From the NCBI GenBank assembly GCA_963845895.1, contig CAWJTN010000001.1:1167893-1231892 (forward strand): a stretch of 64,000 nt of DNA, given 5' to 3'. The stretch comes from CAWJTN01 sp963845895. GTDB taxonomy: Bacteria > Patescibacteriota > Microgenomatia > UBA1406 > GWC2-37-13. Shown here piece by piece: positions 24,884 through 32,994 of this stretch. How positions within the stretch are numbered: the first letter of the stretch is position 1; the number at the start of each line of letters is the position of its first letter. The notes beneath the pieces were generated by a model. It saw only the letters and a list, made by a program, of their open reading frames with translations. It did no database searches and was not told the DNA's origin. The translations under genes were made by a program, and so were the position numbers.

Positions 24884-27800
24884 TTAGCTACTTTTTATTC
24901 TATCAAGATCGACGGCATTGTCCACTATAATACTTATTCTGCCGTCTCTATCATTCACCTTTCCTTTAAGCATAATGACTCTGTTTATAGCTATGACATC
25001 ACGCAGTTTTACAAAAAGTTTTGGAAATATAACACATTCTATTGAACCTGTTTCATCAAATATGTTAATGAAAGCCATTTCAGAATTATCTCTTTTAGTT
25101 TTAATAATTTTTCTTGCACTTACTATACCAGCTAATATGACTGTTTTATTTGTGTCTTCAGCAGTTATATCGCCTATTTTTTTAGTCACTTTTTCATTAA
25201 TTATATTTTTAAACTTTAATAAAGGATTTTTCGTTATCAAGAAACCAATCACATCTTTTTCCATCTGCAAAATTTCATCTTCATTGAAATCTTCTACAGG
25301 AACTATATTGTCAGCCAAGCTTTCCTTTATATCTCTCTGGCCAAATAATCCATATTGTCCTTTCTCTTGATCTGTTTTTAAATCTGCCACTTCTTTAACT
25401 ATGCTAGGATAATATGACAACAATGAGGCTCGATTGGCAAACTCTTTAAACGCACCTGCTTTTATCAAACTCTCAACTGTTTTTTTATTGACTCTTCGCA
25501 TGTCAACTCGATAAAGAAATTCTCTTAAACTTTTGAAAGAACCATTCTTGCGTACCGATAATATTGCTTCAATGGCTGCTTCTCCAACGTTTTTAATCGC
25601 CGATAGTCCAAAGCGGATAGCTTTTCCCTCAATAGCAAAACTGTGTTGGGATTTATTGATATCTGGTTGTAAAACTAAGATGACCATTCTCCTGCATTCT
25701 TCAATCGCTTGTGCCATTTTTATTTCTCTTTGAGATCCTGCTATGCCTTGCAATTCGGCTGATAGAAGAGCAGTCATGAACTCAACCGGATAGTTAGCTT
25801 TCATATAAGCTGTCCAGTAAGCGATTAATCCGTAAGAAGCAGAATGAGGTTTGTTGAAGCCATAAGAAGCAAATTTTTCTATAAAGTTAAATATTTTTTC
25901 GGCCAAGTTTTTTTTGTAACCATTTTTTATACAGCCTGAAATAAACTTTTCTTTTTCCTTTTTCATCAGTTCTTTTTTCTTTTTACCCATCGCAATTCTT
26001 AAGTTATCTGCTTGGCTCATGCTATACCCAGCAAGTTTATGAGCAATCTCCATAACTTGTTCTTGATAGACCAATATTCCATATGTTTCTTCCAAAATAA
26101 TTTTTAAGTCCGGATGCAAGTACTTTATTTGCTTAGAATTTTTTTTATTTTCTAGAAATAATGGTATAAGATCCATAGGACCAGGTCTAAAAAGAGCTAC
26201 CATGGCTGAAATGTCCGTAATTTTTGTTGGTTGAAGATCTTTTGCCAATCTCCTCATTCCTGAAGACTCAAGTTGAAATACACCGACTGTCTCACCACGA
26301 CTTATAAGTTTATATGTTTTTATATCGTCTAATGGCACATCATGAATATCAATCTTTTTGTGTGTTGAATTGTATACATAATCCAAGGATTTTTCTAGGA
26401 TTGTTAAGTTGCGTAACCCTAAAAAATCTATCTTCATGAGGCCAATAGCTTTATTAGGAGACGTGTTTAAATCCAAGCAATACATATCGTATTGAGTAAT
26501 AATTTTTTCTTCTTTTGACTCCCTTTGAAGTGGCACATATTCGGTAAGAGTTTTATCGGCAATAACAACACCGGCCGCATGAACAGAGGAGTGTCTAGGA
26601 AGTCCCTCAACTTTTTTTGCAATATCAATTACTTTTTTTGTATCCTGTTCAGACTGATAAGCAAATTTTAAGGGTCCTGACTCTTCTAAAGCTTGTCCTA
26701 AAGACATTGGAAAGCCTTGTTTCCCTTGAGGAATCATTTTTGCGAGTCTATCTCCTTGCGAATAAGACATACCCAAAGCTCTAGCAACATCTCTAACAGC
26801 CAATCTCGCTTCCATTGTTCCAAACGTAATTATCTGTGCTACTTTTTCTTCCCCATACTTTTTAGTTACATAGTGTAAAACTTCGTCCCTCCTAATATCG
26901 GCAAAATCTATATCGATATCAGGTGGAGTAGGTCTATCCGGATTTAAAAATCTTTCAAATGGAAGATTATATTCTAATGGGTCAATGTCTGTTATACCTA
27001 AAATATAGGCAACCAGTGATCCGGCAACCGATCCTCGACCGGGCCCAACCGCAATATTGGCCTTTTTGGCCCAGTTGACAAAGTCTTGGACAATTAAAAA
27101 ATAGGTTGAATATCCACGATCAAAAATTATTTTGAGTTCGTAGTCTACACGTTTTGAAACTAATTCCTTATCATATTTTTCTACACGATTCATTCTCAGA
27201 TTCACTAATTTCCTTAAATAATCATTGACTGGTTCTTTATTTGGTGTTTCGTATTGAGGAAGGATCCACTTCCCATAAGGAATTTCTAGATTGCATTGTT
27301 CAGCAATTTTTAATGTATTTTCAGGTGCTTCAGGTATGTCTACAAAAGTTCCTTTCATTTCTTCTGCCGACTTAAAATAAAAATCAGGGGTCTTATACAT
27401 TGATAAAGGTCTGTTATTTTCGACAATTGTTCTCAAGGTTTGAATGCATAATAATATCTCTTGTGAATATGCATCTTCCGCATCCAAGTAATGGACATCG
27501 TTTGTGGCAACCACTGGAACTCCGAATTTTCGGGAAAGTTTAATCAATTCTTTATTGACATTATCCAGCTTTTCGATATTTGGATGGCGTTGCAGTTCCA
27601 AATAAAAATCTTTATCGAATATATTAATATACCGTTCGAGTATTTTTTCAGCCTGAGTATATTGATTCTCCGAAATTAGATAAGGAATTTCACCTTGAAG
27701 ACAGGCAGAAAGGGCAATTATTCCTTCATGATATTTTTCCAAAAGTTCGAAATCAACCCTCGGTTTATAATAAAATCCCTCAAGGTGAGCAGATGTAACA

Positions 27801-28111
27801 ATTTTTAATAAGTTTTTATATCCTGCGAGATTTTTTGCTAAAAGAACGAGATGAAATTGATCTTTCTCAACACCTTGCGGCCTATCAAATCGACTTTTCT
27901 TAGCTTTATAGGTTTCAACACCAATAATTGGTTTTATCCCTATCTCTTTAGCTTTTAAAAAGAATTTAAATGCTCCATATAATGCGCCATGATCAGTTAT
28001 AGCTACTGCTGGCATTTTATATTCCTTGGCTCTAGCTAATAGATCATCAATTCTTGCCATACCATCAAGTAAAGAATATTCAGTGTGATTATGAAGATGG
28101 ACAAATGACAT
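24884..28111 (-). CDS. dnaE: DNA polymerase III alpha subunit
   Basis: The 1075-residue replicative polymerase subunit of DnaE type. It begins with the PHP domain (FVHLHNHTEYSLLDGMARI), then the catalytic core with the acidic motif PDIDIDFADIRRDEVLHYV (PDxDxDF) and the fingers region RHSSVHAAGVVI. The helix-hairpin-helix part (KNVGEAAIEAILSVR) and a C-terminal OB fold (VILAGIVSARKIIKTK) follow. All parts are in one intact frame. The ATG overlaps the gatB stop by one base. Confidence 0.96.
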   Translation of the reverse strand: MSFVHLHNHTEYSLLDGMARIDDLLARAKEYKMPAVAITDHGALYGAFKFFLKAKEIGIKPIIGVETYKAKKSRFDRPQGVEKDQFHLVLLAKNLAGYKNLLKIVTSAHLEGFYYKPRVDFELLEKYHEGIIALSACLQGEIPYLISENQYTQAEKILERYINIFDKDFYLELQRHPNIEKLDNVNKELIKLSRKFGVPVVATNDVHYLDAEDAYSQEILLCIQTLRTIVENNRPLSMYKTPDFYFKSAEEMKGTFVDIPEAPENTLKIAEQCNLEIPYGKWILPQYETPNKEPVNDYLRKLVNLRMNRVEKYDKELVSKRVDYELKIIFDRGYSTYFLIVQDFVNWAKKANIAVGPGRGSVAGSLVAYILGITDIDPLEYNLPFERFLNPDRPTPPDIDIDFADIRRDEVLHYVTKKYGEEKVAQIITFGTMEARLAVRDVARALGMSYSQGDRLAKMIPQGKQGFPMSLGQALEESGPLKFAYQSEQDTKKVIDIAKKVEGLPRHSSVHAAGVVIADKTLTEYVPLQRESKEEKIITQYDMYCLDLNTSPNKAIGLMKIDFLGLRNLTILEKSLDYVYNSTHKKIDIHDVPLDDIKTYKLISRGETVGVFQLESSGMRRLAKDLQPTKITDISAMVALFRPGPMDLIPLFLENKKNSKQIKYLHPDLKIILEETYGILVYQEQVMEIAHKLAGYSMSQADNLRIAMGKKKKELMKKEKEKFISGCIKNGYKKNLAEKIFNFIEKFASYGFNKPHSASYGLIAYWTAYMKANYPVEFMTALLSAELQGIAGSQREIKMAQAIEECRRMVILVLQPDINKSQHSFAIEGKAIRFGLSAIKNVGEAAIEAILSVRKNGSFKSLREFLYRVDMRRVNKKTVESLIKAGAFKEFANRASLLSYYPSIVKEVADLKTDQEKGQYGLFGQRDIKESLADNIVPVEDFNEDEILQMEKDVIGFLITKNPLLKFKNIINEKVTKKIGDITAEDTNKTVILAGIVSARKIIKTKRDNSEMAFINIFDETGSIECVIFPKLFVKLRDVIAINRVIMLKGKVNDRDGRISIIVDNAVDLDRIKSS

Positions 28112-29503
28112 CAGGATTTGATTTTAATTTTTTCTAATATTTTTTCTTTTACGAGTTTTGCATCTACTTTTCCTTTCATTTCTCTCATTACCTGTCCAAC
28201 CAGAAACATAACAGCATTTTCTTTCCCCTTTTTGTAATCTTCAACAGCTTTTTTATTTGTTTTAATTAATTGATTAATTAAATTATCTAGCACTTTTTCA
28301 TCGGTTTTCATAGGCGATAACAGTTCTAAAGCCCTTTTTGTAAACTTATCAATAGATAATGTAGTAGATATTTTTTTATTAATAATAAAATTGGCAATAG
28401 ATTGTGCAAGACTTGCAGATTTAACATTTAGATTTGACATTTTAACTTTGACATTTGACATTATTTCTTCAAACCTTTGAGAAACTCCTAAATCTCTAGT
28501 AAGAATAAAAGCACTTTCCAGCTTTAATTTAAATTCGTTAACATATCTATCTAATTTTTGCTGTGGAAGTTCCGGCAGTTGTTTAAAAATACTTTCTAAA
28601 TATTTTGCCTCAAACTCCATAGATGGAATATCCGGTTCTGGAAAGTAACGATAATCTTGTGCTTCCTCTTTTGCTTCTTTGGCTAAAAGTAACTCCTTTA
28701 TTTTCATCAAACCCGCGTGTCTCTTGTTTTGGTGTTCCCCCACGTTCAAATAATTCTATCTGACGTTCGATCTCATGCTCAATAGCCAATTTAACAAATC
28801 TGAATGAATTGATATTTTTCACCTCAACCTTATAGTTAGGTAAATAATCTTGAATTTTGCTTGTCCTTCGAAGCTTTAGCGAAGAAGGAACATTTGACAT
28901 TTGAGCTTTGACATTTTTTACCGATATATTCGGTTCCAACCTCATAGAACCTTTTTCCATATCTGCGTCAGAGACATCCAAATAACGAATAATTATCTGT
29001 AACTCTTCTAAAAATTTTTTTACATCCTCTGCATTATCAAAATCAGGTTCAGTGACAATCTCAACCAAGGGAACGCCCGATCGATTGAAATCAACTAATG
29101 TGTCAGAACCAACATGCAGTAATTTACCTGTATCTTCTTCTAAGTGGACACGAGTAATCCCGATTCTCTTTTCGTTAATTGTCAAACTGCCTTTAATTGA
29201 AAGAGGTTGGTTATATTGACTGATTTGATAACCCTTTGGCAGATCTGGGTAAAAATAATGTTTTCGGTCAAACTTTGATATTTTATTTACCTCACAATTT
29301 AAGGCTTTACCTATAAGAATTGCCCACTCAACGGCTTTTTTATTCGGAACAGGAAGTGCACCGGGTAATCCTAAACAGACAGGACATGTATTTGTATTTT
29401 CTCCTTTGCCGAAATAATTGGAAGAGCACTGACAAAACATCTTGGATTTTGTCTTCAACTCAACGTGAATTTCTAATCCTATAACAGGTTTATAGTTACT
29501 CAT
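28111..29503 (-). CDS. gatB: GatB, Asp/Glu-tRNA amidotransferase subunit B (one frameshift)
   Basis: The kinase/amidotransfer subunit of GatCAB, which converts Glu-tRNA(Gln) and Asp-tRNA(Asn) to the amidated forms. The first frame (29503 to about 28675) has GLEIHVEL, CPVCLGLPGALPV and RGFDENKGVTFSQRSK. The second has EEAQDYRYFPEPDIP and the YqeY-like tail. The frames join exactly at SK/EEAQDY if one A is removed near 28,671-28,680, so this is a single-base indel, likely an error. Two repeat-like insertions occur in frame: the palindromic element at 28864-28889, reading SSLKLRRTS, and low-complexity NVKVKMSNLNVKS near the C-terminal helical domain. It overlaps gatA by 8 bases. Confidence 0.9.
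28864..28889. repeat. Palindromic element, in frame in gatB
   Basis: TCCTTC (28864-28869) and GAAGGA (28884-28889) flank the constant core GAAGCTTTAGCGAA. CTTG precedes it. Translated on the minus strand it gives SSLKLRRTS. It is one of five copies in the bacterial half. Confidence 0.8.
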
Positions 29504-30854
29504 ATTTTTTAAAACATTTTTTTAATATTCCAAAAAAATCTGTTTCTTTTTCAAACTGATAGGCTAAATTTAAAACTGTTTCTTCATCAAAATATCTTCC
29601 CATGATTTGCATACCAATAGGTAGTCCTTTATCATCTAAACCAACTGGTACGGAGAGTGCTGGAATACCTGCAACGGAAGCTGGTTCGTTTAGCTGATCC
29701 ATCAGTTCTCCAAAGAAAGGATATTTTTCAAATTCTCCAATTTTCAAAGCCGTGACTGGAGTATTTGGTCCAACAATAACATCTACATCTTTGAATACTT
29801 CTTTAAAATTATTTATAACCAATGTTCTAGCCTTTTGCCCTTTTTTATAAAACGCGTCATAATAGCCATAGGAAAGTGTATAAGTACCAAGCATTATTCT
29901 TCTCTTTGCTTCGTTTCCAAAGAAAGTTCGATCATTTGCAAATCTGATTCCGTCGTATCGGCCTAAATTTGAAGAGACTTCAGCTCTCTGTAAAATCGTG
30001 TAAATTGAGATAGCATATTTAGGTGAAATCAGCTTAATTTTTTTGATTTTGTGACCTAGCTTTTCTAAAATTAAAATGGCTTCATGAACCCTTTCTTTAA
30101 TCTGTCTGTCAACTCCATCAAAGTAGTCGATCGCAACTCCAATGGTATATTTTTTTGATTTTTTTAATAGTTTCAAATAGTTGGGAACTGGTTTTTTAGC
30201 AGACGTAGCGTCATATGGATCATGCCCTGCCATTATTTGTAGTAATAAAGCGTTATCTTCAACATTTTGTGTCATTGGTCCAGGACAATCAAATGACGAA
30301 CCCATAGCTATTATTCCATATCTTGAAACCCTTCCATATGTTGGCTTTAATCCAACTACTCCACACCAAGCCGAAGGATGTCTAATCGAACCACCTGTAT
30401 CAGTCCCAATGGCTGCGGGCGTCAAATATGAAGCTATGGCTGCCGCTGAACCACCTGAAGATCCGCCGGGATATCTAGACAAATCCCAGGGATTTTTTGT
30501 AACGCCGTAATCTGACGTTTCCGTAGATGCTCCATGTGCCCAGGCATCCATATTGGTTTTCCCCAGTAAATCAAATCCAGCATTTTTTAACTTTTGGGTC
30601 ACCGTAGATTCATAAGGAGATATAAAATTGTCAAGCACTTTTGAAGAAGCTGTTGTTCTTATTCCCTTCGTACAATAATTATCTTTTACCGCGATAGGAA
30701 AACTTTTACATTCATTTACTGTTAGAAACGCGTTAATTTTTTTATTATATTTTTGAATTCTTTTAGCAAAATAGTCAGAAACTTCTTTTACAGAAATTTC
30801 TTTTTTTTCTATTAATCTCTTTAATTCAATAACTGATTTTCCTAATAAATTCAT
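29496..30854 (-). CDS. gatA: GatA, Asp/Glu-tRNA amidotransferase subunit A
   Basis: The 452-residue amidase subunit of GatCAB that releases ammonia from glutamine. The amidase-signature Ser-cisSer-Lys triad is visible: Lys in FPIAVKDNYCTKG, the Gly/Ser-rich GGSSGGSAAAIA, and TGGSIRHPSAWCGVVGLKPTYG. The C-terminal part has NEPASVAGIPALSVPVG. It starts 34 bases after gatC and overlaps gatB, the usual C-A-B order. Confidence 0.95.
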   Translation of the reverse strand: MNLLGKSVIELKRLIEKKEISVKEVSDYFAKRIQKYNKKINAFLTVNECKSFPIAVKDNYCTKGIRTTASSKVLDNFISPYESTVTQKLKNAGFDLLGKTNMDAWAHGASTETSDYGVTKNPWDLSRYPGGSSGGSAAAIASYLTPAAIGTDTGGSIRHPSAWCGVVGLKPTYGRVSRYGIIAMGSSFDCPGPMTQNVEDNALLLQIMAGHDPYDATSAKKPVPNYLKLLKKSKKYTIGVAIDYFDGVDRQIKERVHEAILILEKLGHKIKKIKLISPKYAISIYTILQRAEVSSNLGRYDGIRFANDRTFFGNEAKRRIMLGTYTLSYGYYDAFYKKGQKARTLVINNFKEVFKDVDVIVGPNTPVTALKIGEFEKYPFFGELMDQLNEPASVAGIPALSVPVGLDDKGLPIGMQIMGRYFDEETVLNLAYQFEKETDFFGILKKCFKKYE

Positions 30855-30888
30855 ACTAACAATTTAACAATTAAACAATGTAACAATC

Positions 30889-31191
30889 TTAAAGTATTCT
30901 CTTTACTACAAAAAAATTTCCCTTTTTCTTTTTAGAATTTGCTAATGCTTTATCCCTACTTAAGCATCTTTTATTTTTTACTCCATCTTTAAAATAAACA
31001 TTTTTTAAATTTGTGGTGGTAGATGTAGGAATAACATTTTCTGTTTTCAGCTCATTAAGATTCTTAACAAATTCCACGGTTTCTTCGAGTTGTTTTTGAT
31101 ACTTTTCTAGCTCAGCTTCGGTCAGTTTCAGATTTGAAAGTTTGGCAAGATGTTTTACTTCGTCAATAGAAAGTGAAGGCTTTACTTTCAT
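30889..31191 (-). CDS. gatC: GatC, Asp/Glu-tRNA amidotransferase subunit C
   Basis: A 100-residue GatC that clamps GatA to GatB. The N-terminus SIDEVKHLAKLSNLKLTEAE and the C-terminal block beginning LSRDKALANS and ending GNFFVVKRIL are the family landmarks. It heads the gatCAB genes in the minus-strand run. Confidence 0.92.
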   Translation of the reverse strand: MKVKPSLSIDEVKHLAKLSNLKLTEAELEKYQKQLEETVEFVKNLNELKTENVIPTSTTTNLKNVYFKDGVKNKRCLSRDKALANSKKKKGNFFVVKRIL

Positions 31192-31236
31192 GAAAGAAAT
31201 TATACATTAATCCTTATTGCAGATGAAAGAGAAATA

Positions 31237-31620
31237 TTAAGTTCTAGTTACTTGAAAATTCATATTTGCGAATCCTTGTATGGCTTGTAAAAGTGGAAAT
31301 GGTGGTTTACCTAGCTGATTATAAAAATCCACTGATTCTTTTGGTCTAATATACCTTTCTGCTATAATCGGCATTTGAGGGAAGTATTTTCTAATTTTTA
31401 CGATTAAAGGATCAACAGGAGTTCTCCAGTCGTCTAAATCTTCGCCTATAAAAGATAAATTTACTTCATTTTTAAGAAATTCATCGGGTAGTAAAGCGAG
31501 CGCTACTTTAAGCTTACTTGCTGATAGAACTAGATAACCTAGATGTCTGTAGTCAATTAAATTAATGGTATCCCTCCTAAATCTTATATCCTGTCCAAAA
31601 TAAAAAATCTTAGCTTCCAT
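31237..31620 (-). CDS. Unrecognised conserved-looking protein after glnA
   Basis: A 127-residue protein that I cannot assign. Predicted alternating strands and helices (KIFYFGQD, LGYLVLSAS, VNLSFIGEDLDDW, MPIIAERY) recall a small Rossmann or receiver-like fold, but there is no phosphoryl-acceptor pattern that I would trust. It begins 5 bases after the glnA stop and precedes gatC by 45 bases, so it is co-transcribed with glutamine-handling enzymes. A role in regulating or binding one of them is possible but only inferred from position. Confidence 0.6.
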   Translation of the reverse strand: MEAKIFYFGQDIRFRRDTINLIDYRHLGYLVLSASKLKVALALLPDEFLKNEVNLSFIGEDLDDWRTPVDPLIVKIRKYFPQMPIIAERYIRPKESVDFYNQLGKPPFPLLQAIQGFANMNFQVTRT

Positions 31621-31625
31621 ATTGT

Positions 31626-32972
31626 TTAAATATTTTTAAGATACCTATTTATTTCCCAATCAGTCACGGATATTCTAAAGTTGTCCCACTCTTCTTTTTT
31701 TGCCTCAATATATCTATTCCAAGTATATTCACCAAAAACATTTCTAACAATCGATCCATTTTTTATTTCTTCCATAGCTTCATTTAAATTTGACGGTAAT
31801 TTATTGATATAATACTTTGCCAATTTTTCATCATTAAACTCAAATAAATTTTCTTCAACCGGATTCGGAGCCCTCATATTTTTCTTTATTCCTTCGAGCC
31901 CGGTCTTTAATAAAACAGCAAATGTAAGATACGGATTGCTAGACGGATCAGGACATCTTATTTCTAAACGGGTCGCATTATTTTCGTAGCCTTTGGACGT
32001 TTGAGGAACACGAATTAGAGCTGATCTATTAATTCTAGCCCAGCATGTATAAACTGGAGCTTCATATCCAGGCGTTAATCTTTTATATGAGTTAACGGTC
32101 GGAGCAAATACGCCGGATATTTCCTTAGCGTATCTTAACTGTCCAGCTAAGAATTGACGTGCTACTTTAGACAGACCATATTTATCTCTTTTATCATAAA
32201 ATACGTTCTTTCCATTCTTCCATAAACTTTGGTGCGTATGCATGCCACTTCCATTTATGCCAAAAAAAGGCTTGGGCATGAACGTTGCATAGAAATTATG
32301 TTTGAAGGCGATAAATTTTGTTGCCATTTTCAGCGTGATCGTATTATCTGCAGTTTTTAGAGCCTGGTCATATCTGATATCTATCTCATGTTGATTGTCA
32401 GCAACCTCATGAGTACTTGTTTCAGTGTCAATTCCCATTTCTTTTAAAGACTCCATAATTTCTCGTTTTATGGAGTAAGCCTCATCCATTATTAAATTGA
32501 AATAAAAACCATTACCTTGTGATTCAAAGACAATATGCCCTTTATCGTCTTTAGGAAATAAAAAGAATTCACATTCAGGCCCAGTAAAGTATTCGTATCC
32601 CAGCTTTTTTGCTTCAGCAACTACTTTTTTTAATATAAATCTCGGGTCTCCTTCAAATGGTTCATGATTTGGCTTATATACATCGCAGATCAGTCGTGCG
32701 ACCCTACCTCCTTCTTTATTATTTCTCCAAGGTAAAACGGAGTAGGTATTGGGATCCGGCATAAGAAACATATCTGATTCATGTATTCTGGCAAATCCTT
32801 CGATCGAAGATCCATCTATCCAAATACCTGAAGTTAAGGCGCCCTCTAATGTATAAACTGGAATGGTTGAGCTTTTTATGTTTCCTAAAAAATCTGTAAA
32901 TTGAAGATCGATAAATGATACTTTATCTTTTTTTACTTTGGATAAAATTTCTTTTACTTTTTCCTTTGGCAT
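31626..32972 (-). CDS. glnA: Glutamine synthetase, type I
   Basis: A 448-residue GSI that makes glutamine from glutamate, ammonia and ATP. The N-terminal beta-grasp domain (IDLQFTDFLGNIKSSTIP) is followed by GIWIDGSSIEGFARIHESDM and the catalytic region YFTGPECEFFLF. Other signs are HEVADNQHEIDIRYDQAL, NGSGMHTHQSLW and the Arg loop NRSALIRVP. The usual adenylylation-loop tyrosine cannot be confirmed by eye. It lies between asnB-cofE (22 bases upstream) and a small unknown gene, in a run of glutamine-producing and glutamine-using genes. Confidence 0.95.
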   Translation of the reverse strand: MPKEKVKEILSKVKKDKVSFIDLQFTDFLGNIKSSTIPVYTLEGALTSGIWIDGSSIEGFARIHESDMFLMPDPNTYSVLPWRNNKEGGRVARLICDVYKPNHEPFEGDPRFILKKVVAEAKKLGYEYFTGPECEFFLFPKDDKGHIVFESQGNGFYFNLIMDEAYSIKREIMESLKEMGIDTETSTHEVADNQHEIDIRYDQALKTADNTITLKMATKFIAFKHNFYATFMPKPFFGINGSGMHTHQSLWKNGKNVFYDKRDKYGLSKVARQFLAGQLRYAKEISGVFAPTVNSYKRLTPGYEAPVYTCWARINRSALIRVPQTSKGYENNATRLEIRCPDPSSNPYLTFAVLLKTGLEGIKKNMRAPNPVEENLFEFNDEKLAKYYINKLPSNLNEAMEEIKNGSIVRNVFGEYTWNRYIEAKKEEWDNFRISVTDWEINRYLKNI

Positions 32973-32994
32973 AAATTAATTCATTTAGTATATA

